Both the position numbers and the translations under genes were made by a program. A DNA stretch of 5,939 nt from JBGTHB01 sp041746415 (GTDB lineage Bacteria; Pseudomonadota; Gammaproteobacteria; Coxiellales; Coxiellaceae): NCBI GenBank assembly GCA_041746415.1, contig JBGTHB010000152.1, positions 1 through 5,939 of the forward strand. Reading direction: 5' to 3'. The notes beneath the pieces were generated by a model, which saw only the letters and a program-made list of their open reading frames with translations, did not search any database and was not told the DNA's origin. Within the stretch, counting starts at the first letter, position 1, and each line of letters starts with the position of its first letter. This document shows, piece by piece, positions 1 through 4,976 of the stretch.

Positions 1-1257
1 GCCGCTTCACGCACCAAAGTGGAAGACACCCGTGAGATATTAGATAACGTGCAATATGCGCCGACAAAAGGCCGCTTTAAAGTTTATTTGATTGACGAAG
101 TACACATGCTTTCTGGACACAGTTTTAATGCACTGTTAAAAACGCTTGAAGAACCACCACCACATGTGAAATTTTTACTGGCCACTACCGAACCACAAAA
201 ATTACCAGCAACGGTATTATCACGCTGTTTGCAATTTCATCTTATGCCACTGTTACCTCAACAAATCAGCGAACAGTTAAAGCAAATTTTAGCGCAACAA
301 AAAATAAACGCCGATGAAAACGCGCTCAATGAATTAGCAAAAGCCGCCCACGGCAGTTTACGTGACGCATTAAGTCTGCTCGATCAAGCTATCGCTATTG
401 GCGATAACAACATTAACAGCACTGATGTCAAAAATATGTTGGGCTTAATTGACCGCAGTCATTTATACGCGTTACTAGATGCACTTGCCGAACACAATGG
501 CACAGCACTCATTGATATTACACAAACATTGGCACAACAAGGTGTGGATTTCTCCCAAGCATTAGCTGATATTATTGCGCTACTGCATCAAGTTGCATTA
601 CAGCAAGTGGTACCAGATGCGCGCATTGAATGCGACGCCGCACTTAACTCATTTGTGACTCGTTTTAGCGCTGAAGACATCCAGTTATTTTATCAGATTG
701 GTATTAATGGCCAACGTGATTTGGCTTATGCGCCCACTAGTCAGCTCGGTTTTGAAATGACCCTGTTACGGATGTTGGCGTTTTATCCCAGTAATAGCAG
801 CAACAACCATGCCACAGAGCAAACCACTGCACACTCACCAACAGCGCAAACTCAAAGCGTGGCCACTATTAATAAAGACAGTGCCTGGCCAACGTTACTC
901 AGCCAATTAAGCTTGAACGGCATGGCTTTAGCATTAGCGCAGCAATGCAGTTTAGTGAAACGCGAAGAAACCATTTGGTATTTCAATTTGGATCCAAAAC
1001 AAAAGCCCTTGTTGCAAGACAAATCCATACGTCGCATTGAAGAGGCGTTATTCACCAAAATAGGCACCCAGATTAAAGTAAAAATTACTACTGGCGAACA
1101 TCAAGCGCCAACACCAGCCGACATCAAGCAAACGCAGCGCGAAAATCAACAGCAGCAAGCGCAAGCTGGTATTATGGCCGACAAAAACGTACAACAATTA
1201 ATACAAAAATTCGATGCGCAAATCGTAAAAGATTCTATTCAACCAATAGAAAAATAG
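1..1257 (+). CDS. dnaX: DNA polymerase III subunit tau/gamma (clamp loader ATPase), 5'-truncated by the window edge
   Basis: DnaX is the ATPase of the clamp loader, which opens the beta sliding clamp and ties the polymerase to the replication fork. The frame is open from base 1, so the gene starts upstream. The 418 visible residues align with E. coli DnaX from about residue 95, so the zinc site and Walker A loop lie outside the window. Visible AAA+ elements are Walker B (LIDEVHML, 30-37), sensor 1 (ATT near 61-63), the SRC arginine finger at R75 and the sensor 2 arginine R121 in GSLRDALSL. With a 94-residue offset these match E. coli R169 and R215. Domain III ends near 263 (TLLRMLAFYP). A linker of about 31 Ser/Thr/Gln/Asn-rich residues follows, then a domain V (296-418) that ends like E. 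coli (IMADKNVQ, then DSIQPI). The inferred full length is about 512 residues against 643 in E. coli, because the region between domains III and V is missing. No A6G frameshift heptamer is visible. Confidence 0.97.
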   Translation, partial: AASRTKVEDTREILDNVQYAPTKGRFKVYLIDEVHMLSGHSFNALLKTLEEPPPHVKFLLATTEPQKLPATVLSRCLQFHLMPLLPQQISEQLKQILAQQKINADENALNELAKAAHGSLRDALSLLDQAIAIGDNNINSTDVKNMLGLIDRSHLYALLDALAEHNGTALIDITQTLAQQGVDFSQALADIIALLHQVALQQVVPDARIECDAALNSFVTRFSAEDIQLFYQIGINGQRDLAYAPTSQLGFEMTLLRMLAFYPSNSSNNHATEQTTAHSPTAQTQSVATINKDSAWPTLLSQLSLNGMALALAQQCSLVKREETIWYFNLDPKQKPLLQDKSIRRIEEALFTKIGTQIKVKITTGEHQAPTPADIKQTQRENQQQQAQAGIMADKNVQQLIQKFDAQIVKDSIQPIEK

Positions 1258-1279
1258 AGAAATGTGGAGGTAAAGGCAA

Positions 1280-1636
1280 ATGGCAAACGACAGTCAGTTA
1301 TTAGGAGACATTAAAAAAAGCATACAGGACATGCAGTCGCAAATGCAAAGCACGTACACTAATCTGTCAGATTTAAAATTAATCGGCGAATCACACGATG
1401 GCTCGGTTAAAATCATTATGACAGCAACGTACAGCTTTGAAGATATCGAATTCACTGAGCAAGCTTTAAAAGGCGGCATCAAAGAATTCAAATGGCGCAT
1501 TCGAGAAGCGTGGAAAGATTTATCTGAAAAAATCCAAAAAACGACTCAAGAACAAACCATGCAATTATTACAAAGCATGCAAATTCCAGACGAAATCAAA
1601 AATATTTCGATGGATAGTGAAGACGAAGATAAATAA
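1280..1636 (+). CDS. Divergent YbaB/EbfC-family nucleoid-associated protein (first of two paralogues)
   Basis: This 118-residue protein has the YbaB layout: an amphipathic N-terminal helix (about 5-30), a beta region (LKLIGESHDGSVKIIMTATY, 33-52), and a long C-terminal helix (about 63-95). It aligns without large gaps with the YbaB protein encoded after recR, including the GE and VK positions of the strand-turn-strand, but most residues differ. It sits between dnaX and recR, where ybaB lies in E. coli. YbaB/EbfC proteins are small dimers that bind DNA and coat the nucleoid, so DNA binding is inferred here. The glycine-rich turn (GEAGAG) has become GESHDG, and the Gly/Met-rich tail is replaced by an acidic end (DSEDEDK). 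The ATG has a strong GGAGG site at 1266-1270, nine bases upstream, and lies 22 bases after dnaX. Family assignment is good; the specific role is unknown. Confidence 0.82.
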   Translation: MANDSQLLGDIKKSIQDMQSQMQSTYTNLSDLKLIGESHDGSVKIIMTATYSFEDIEFTEQALKGGIKEFKWRIREAWKDLSEKIQKTTQEQTMQLLQSMQIPDEIKNISMDSEDEDK

Positions 1637-1656
1637 CAATAGAGAGATAAGCACGG

Positions 1657-2265
1657 ATGTTTAGCCCTTTAACCAAACGCTTAATTGATGCGTTGTGCGG
1701 ATTACCGGGAATTGGCCCGAAATCCGCACAACGCATGGCGTTTTATTTATTGCGTAAGCCCCATCATGAAAAAGGCACTAGCCTCGCTCAAGCATTGGCG
1801 CTCGCAATAGAAAAGATTGGTGAATGCGCAAAGTGTCGCACCTTCAGTGAAGAATTGCTTTGTGACATCTGTTGCAACCCAAAACGTGATCACACTTTGT
1901 GGTGCGTGGTTGAAAGCCCTGCTGATGCAGCGGCAATTGAACAAACGCAAAGTTATCGCGGCTTGTATTTTGTGTTGCATGGTCATCTTTCGCCATTAGA
2001 TGGTATTGGCCCCAAGGAAATCGGCATACCACAATTGCTGGAGCAATTAGCGGCAGAAGGTTGTCGTGAGTTGATTATCGCCACCAACCCAACGATTGAG
2101 GGTCGCGCCACAGCTCACTATATTTCAACTCACGTTAATCGCCAGCAAGTGAATTGTTCGCGTATCGCACATGGTGTGCCACTGGGCGGCGAATTGGAAT
2201 TTTTAGATGGTGGTACGTTATCGCATGCCATGCAGTCACGTATTCCACTTATGATTGATGAATGA
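1657..2265 (+). CDS. recR: Recombination mediator protein RecR
   Basis: RecR works with RecO (and RecF) to load RecA onto SSB-coated single-stranded DNA at gaps during recombinational repair in the cytoplasm. The 202 residues match the usual length of about 200. Domains in order are: helix-hairpin-helix (LPGIGPKSAQRMAF, 16-29), a four-cysteine zinc site at C57, C60, C69 and C72 (C-x2-C-x8-C-x2-C), and a Toprim domain. The Toprim domain starts at VVESPAD (84-90) and continues through FVLHGHLSPLDGIGP and ATNPTIEG. The conserved C-terminal block is RIAHGVPLGGELEFLDGGTLSH. Nothing is missing. The ATG follows the preceding YbaB-like gene by 20 bases, with a modest purine-rich AGAGAG site at 1641-1646. 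Its neighbours indicate co-transcription with dnaX and both ybaB-type genes. Confidence 0.98.
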   Translation: MFSPLTKRLIDALCGLPGIGPKSAQRMAFYLLRKPHHEKGTSLAQALALAIEKIGECAKCRTFSEELLCDICCNPKRDHTLWCVVESPADAAAIEQTQSYRGLYFVLHGHLSPLDGIGPKEIGIPQLLEQLAAEGCRELIIATNPTIEGRATAHYISTHVNRQQVNCSRIAHGVPLGGELEFLDGGTLSHAMQSRIPLMIDE

Positions 2266-2287
2266 ATAACTTAATGAGGTAACAACC

Positions 2288-2611
2288 ATGTTTGGTAATA
2301 AACTCGGCAACATTGCCAGCTTGATGAAAAATGCAGGCAAAATTCAAGAGTTGATGAAGCAAGCACAAGATGAGCTCGCAAAAATGGAAATCACAGGAGA
2401 AGCCGGTGCTGGCATGGTAAAAGCCACAGTCAACGGTCAAAACGATTTAATCCGTTTAGATATTACTGATGAAGCACTAACAGAGTCGAAAGATATTTTA
2501 ACTGATTTAATCATTGCAGCTATTAACAATGCTAATGCAAAAGCAAAACAAATCGCACAAGAAAAAATGATGTCTGCCGGCGGCGGTATGCTAGGTGGTC
2601 TTGGCGAATAA
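2288..2611 (+). CDS. ybaB: Canonical YbaB/EbfC nucleoid-associated protein
   Basis: This 107-residue protein matches E. coli YbaB (109 residues) closely. It has a Met/Lys/Gln-rich N-terminal helix (LMKNAGKIQELMKQAQDEL), the signature strand-turn-strand MEITGEAGAGMVKATVNG (33-50), LDITDEAL, a long C-terminal helix, and a Gly/Met-rich tail. The family forms dimers that bind DNA with little sequence specificity and associate with the nucleoid. In E. coli the gene lies before recR; here it lies after, 22 bases past the recR stop. A GAGG site at 2276-2279 sits eight bases before the ATG. Its end overlaps the start of the deformylase-like gene. The other YbaB-family gene in the window, before recR, is clearly divergent from it, so this copy is the better candidate for the ancestral function. 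Confidence 0.95.
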   Translation: MFGNKLGNIASLMKNAGKIQELMKQAQDELAKMEITGEAGAGMVKATVNGQNDLIRLDITDEALTESKDILTDLIIAAINNANAKAKQIAQEKMMSAGGGMLGGLGE

Positions 2612-3344
2612 TACTCAGCAGCTCATTCGACAACTTGGTGACCCCGTTTTACATACGCCAGGTCACCCCGTTGATTTTTCACTTCACCAGCGCGACATCC
2701 AACAACAACTCGCTATAATGCACCACACTCGCAAAGTGACCGGTGGGATTGGTATAGCGGCAAATCAATGCGCGCAAATTGAAAACCCATTAGCTATCAT
2801 TATTGTTGGTATTAATAAAGATGATTTTGCAGCTACTAAACGCTACCAACAATTACCACTGCCAGAAGAATTTATTTTAATTAACCCCAGCCTAGTTGCT
2901 GTGAGTCACACCACGCATTTACTAGCGGGTGGCGAAGGTTGCTTGAGTGTTAGCGGCTGTTTACGCGGTGATATTGAGCGTTATAAAAGCATCACCGTTT
3001 CTTATTATGATGCAAACGGCAACTTTTTTGAAAATGCGCATTTTACAGATATGACCGCCATCATCGTACAACACGAATTAGCTCATATTTTACATGGCCA
3101 AGTGTATTTACAAAGTGTCATTGAGAAACTTACACCGCTGCAACAACAACAGCTAAAAAAATTAATCGCAGCTACATTACAAACCACCACATCCGACACC
3201 AATATTAATCCCAATCTGCGTGATCATGTCTTCAAGCTGGAAAACGGTCAAATACAATATGATGAAAACAAACTGCGCCGCGCTTTGAATAACACCCCTC
3301 AGTCAACACTGATGGCTATTTCGTATTATTTAGCAACTACTTAA
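2595..3344 (+). CDS. Peptide deformylase-like metallohydrolase with C-terminal extension
   Basis: Peptide deformylase removes the formyl group from the N-terminal methionine of new proteins. All three family motifs are present: GIGIAANQ (51-58, the GxGxAAxQ motif), GEGCLS (113-118, metal-ligand C116) and QHELAH (159-164). H160 and H164 would be the other metal ligands and E161 the catalytic base. The Asp usual in motif 3 (HExDH) is Ala163. SGCLRGDIERY after motif 2 is like the SVPGxRGxVxR deformylase subgroup. Length is 249 residues against about 170; the extra 70 or so (180-249) are a Gln-rich stretch and a segment I do not recognise. The GTG at 2595 is chosen because the fold needs residues from QLGDPVLHTPG onward, and the next ATG (2718) would remove them. 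The start overlaps ybaB by 17 bases and has no good Shine-Dalgarno site, suggesting translational coupling; TTG at 2601 is an alternative. It is probably an accessory deformylase, with activity untested. Confidence 0.88.
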   Translation: MVLANNTQQLIRQLGDPVLHTPGHPVDFSLHQRDIQQQLAIMHHTRKVTGGIGIAANQCAQIENPLAIIIVGINKDDFAATKRYQQLPLPEEFILINPSLVAVSHTTHLLAGGEGCLSVSGCLRGDIERYKSITVSYYDANGNFFENAHFTDMTAIIVQHELAHILHGQVYLQSVIEKLTPLQQQQLKKLIAATLQTTTSDTNINPNLRDHVFKLENGQIQYDENKLRRALNNTPQSTLMAISYYLATT

Positions 3345-3383
3345 GTGCCAATGAACATGATCTGCAAATTGGCTCGAAGTTGC
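3333..3383. terminator. Nested inverted repeats between convergent genes, possible bidirectional terminator
   Basis: An outer pair GCAACT (3333-3338) / AGTTGC (3378-3383) encloses an inner pair GCCAAT (3347-3352) / ATTGGC (3368-3373), with an 8/4-base internal loop and a 15-base apical loop. The repeats span the 40-base gap between the deformylase-like gene and perM, which converge here. That is where a shared terminator would be expected. There is no clear T-run after the stem on either strand (only ATTATTT on the plus side), so Rho-independent termination is not well supported. Confidence 0.33.
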
Positions 3384-3384
3384 A

Positions 3385-4470
3385 TTATTTAGATAAAGTC
3401 GGGCTGTCTTGATGCGGCCAATTCAATAAAATCACTTTGATGAACGCGGCCAAGGGTACCGCAAAGAACACGCCCCAAAATCCCCACACACCACCAAAAA
3501 TTGTTATCGCTACGATAACAACAATGGGATGCAAATCAACGGCTTCAGACATCAACATCGGGCCAAGCAAATTACCATCCAGGGCAATAATAGCGCCATA
3601 AGTTGCTGCCAAATAAAAAAAGTGTGGTCCAAAACCCCACTGCATTAAAGCAATAATAATAATCGGAATAGTCACTACCACAGCGCCCACATATGGAATC
3701 CAAGTTGATAAACCCACTGCAAAGCCCAATAACACCGCATAATCTAAACCAAATAAAGCAAAAGTCACACCCGACACCATCGCTACCACGATCATTTCAA
3801 TAAAATGACCTTTTAAAAACGCGCCAATTTTGGTGTTCATTTCAATAAGCACACGGTTAATTAAACCCCGCTCATTAGGTAAATATTGCGAACACCATAG
3901 CGTGATCGACTTACCATCTTTCATAAAGAAAAACACAAGGATGGGCACTAATACAAAGTAAACCAACACTTCAAATAGATTAGGTAGGGCTGAAACAGAA
4001 AATGCCAACACCCAATTACCAATAGCAGATGAGCGTTCTCTCAGAAAATGTGTCGCCTGCCCCAGTGGATCATTACCTAAAATACTAGGATATTGTGCAG
4101 CTAAACCGTTTAACCATTTCTGACCTAACTCAAATGAATTTGGTATTTCTTTTACTAATTCAGTTAACTGTTTCGCCAAAACAGGAATTAAACCCAACAA
4201 AAACCAAACCAACAAACCTATAAACAATAAAAATACCACCGATACCGACAAGCCATGCGGCCATTGCCATTTTTCTAAGCGGTGCACTAACGGCATAAAC
4301 AAATACGCCAATACCACAGCAATTAAAATTGGCATTAATAATCCAGCAAAAAATTGGATCACAACAAAAAAGAAAATCAAAAAGAAAAATAAACCTAGTG
4401 CCTCAGGGTTAGAGAAAGTACGATTAAACCAATTGCTGATTGAAAGCAAAATGGGGTTTTGTTCAAACAT
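3385..4470 (-). CDS. perM: PerM/AI-2E family membrane transporter
   Basis: This is a 361-residue integral inner-membrane protein that aligns along its whole length with E. coli PerM (353 residues), a member of the AI-2E family that also includes TqsA. Substrates of PerM itself are not established, so transport of any particular compound is not claimed. Hydrophobic segments lie near 26-58 (two helices), 73-97, 165-183, 224-256, 258-277, 284-297 and 315-347. The soluble stretch at about 98-160 is the typical family insertion. Conserved family motifs are IPYVGA (258-263), LDGNLLGP followed by SEAVDLHP (297-315), and GFWGVFFAVPLAAFIKV (330-346). The start is the ATG at 4468-4470, with GAGAGG (4476-4481) five bases upstream. 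The gene lies 65 bases behind ribH on the same strand, so it may share the riboflavin transcript or have its own promoter; I see no convincing one. Confidence 0.94.
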   Translation of the reverse strand: MFEQNPILLSISNWFNRTFSNPEALGLFFFLIFFFVVIQFFAGLLMPILIAVVLAYLFMPLVHRLEKWQWPHGLSVSVVFLLFIGLLVWFLLGLIPVLAKQLTELVKEIPNSFELGQKWLNGLAAQYPSILGNDPLGQATHFLRERSSAIGNWVLAFSVSALPNLFEVLVYFVLVPILVFFFMKDGKSITLWCSQYLPNERGLINRVLIEMNTKIGAFLKGHFIEMIVVAMVSGVTFALFGLDYAVLLGFAVGLSTWIPYVGAVVVTIPIIIIALMQWGFGPHFFYLAATYGAIIALDGNLLGPMLMSEAVDLHPIVVIVAITIFGGVWGFWGVFFAVPLAAFIKVILLNWPHQDSPTLSK

Positions 4471-4518
4471 AAGAGCCTCTCAATAAACACGTTCCTGACT
4501 TTTGAAAATAAGAATAGT

Positions 4519-4534
4519 TTATCATAAATGATAA
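4519..4534. repeat. AT-rich inverted repeat between ribH and perM
   Basis: TTATCAT (4519-4525) and ATGATAA (4528-4534) form a seven-base inverted repeat around AA, immediately after the ribH stop codon in the direction of transcription. On the minus strand it is followed by a T-rich but interrupted stretch (ACTATTCTTATTTTC). It could be a weak terminator for ribH or a protein-binding palindrome in front of perM. It does not match a Fur box in orientation. No good -35/-10 pair for perM was found in the 65-base gap. Confidence 0.3.
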
Positions 4535-4535
4535 T

Positions 4536-4976
4536 TTAAACCGCAAGCAGTGGTTTGAACTGCTCAAGTAGTGCAATCATCTCCAGTGCCGCATCGGCCG
4601 CGTCTTTGCCTTTATGACCATGCGCACCGCCCACTCGTGCCAATGCCTGGGCTTCATTTTCTGTTGTTAATACCCCAAAAATGACTGGGATTTCATACTG
4701 CATCATCACTTGTTGGCAACCTTGACTGACTTGATCACACACATAATCGTAATGCGTAGTTTCACCCCGAATAACCGCGCCTAAACAAACGATAGCAGCG
4801 TAGTTTTGCTGGGCGCACTTTTTAGCAATCAAAGGTATTTCCACAGCACCCGGTACCCAGAATGAAAATAGCTGATCAGAGAGAACACCTCGCTGGGCAA
4901 AACGCGCCAGGGCACCGTCATACAATTTTTGTGTTATTTCGCCATTAAAGCGACTAGTGATTACAGCTATTTTCAT
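4536..4976 (-). CDS. ribH: 6,7-dimethyl-8-ribityllumazine synthase
   Basis: RibH condenses 3,4-dihydroxy-2-butanone 4-phosphate with 5-amino-6-ribitylaminouracil to form lumazine, the penultimate step of riboflavin synthesis. The family forms pentamers or 60-subunit capsids in the cytoplasm. Visible active-site elements are SRFN (8-11), WVPGAVEIP (40-48), IRGETTH with the catalytic His75 (69-75), FGVLTTE (100-106), R114 and the KG at 122-123. The 146 residues are about ten fewer than E. coli RibH, because the protein begins almost directly at the first beta strand. The ATG overlaps the ribBA stop in an ATGA (4973-4976). Upstream there is only a weak GGA, so translation is probably coupled to ribBA. 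The neighbour after ribH is perM, not nusB as in E. coli and Pseudomonas. Confidence 0.97.
   Translation of the reverse strand: MKIAVITSRFNGEITQKLYDGALARFAQRGVLSDQLFSFWVPGAVEIPLIAKKCAQQNYAAIVCLGAVIRGETTHYDYVCDQVSQGCQQVMMQYEIPVIFGVLTTENEAQALARVGGAHGHKGKDAADAALEMIALLEQFKPLLAV

Noticed and set aside
19..21. GTG that could be taken as the start of dnaX
   Set aside because: The six codons before it (AASRTK) align with the conserved E. coli DnaX sequence just upstream, so the gene continues left of the window and GTG 19 is an internal valine codon.
852..1067. Open frame of 71 codons on the minus strand inside dnaX
   Set aside because: It is fully antisense to the well-conserved domain V of DnaX, has no recognisable protein features, and shows no ribosome binding site. 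Similar antisense frames under recR, ybaB and ribBA were rejected for the same reason.
1313..1319. Run of seven As in the first YbaB-like gene as a possible frameshift site
   Set aside because: In frame it reads ATT AAA AAA AGC, which does not fit the X XXY YYZ slippery pattern, and a frameshift so near the start would destroy the whole protein.
2714..2719. Perfect TATAAT resembling a -10 promoter element
   Set aside because: It lies inside the deformylase-like gene, and the hexamer 17 bases upstream (CGCGAC) bears no resemblance to a -35 element. It is probably chance; the ATG it overlaps would remove a needed part of the fold.
4519..4535. Possible Fur box before perM
   Set aside because: The arms read TTATCAT/ATGATAA, the inverse orientation of the TGATAAT/ATTATCA Fur pattern, and the flanks do not match.
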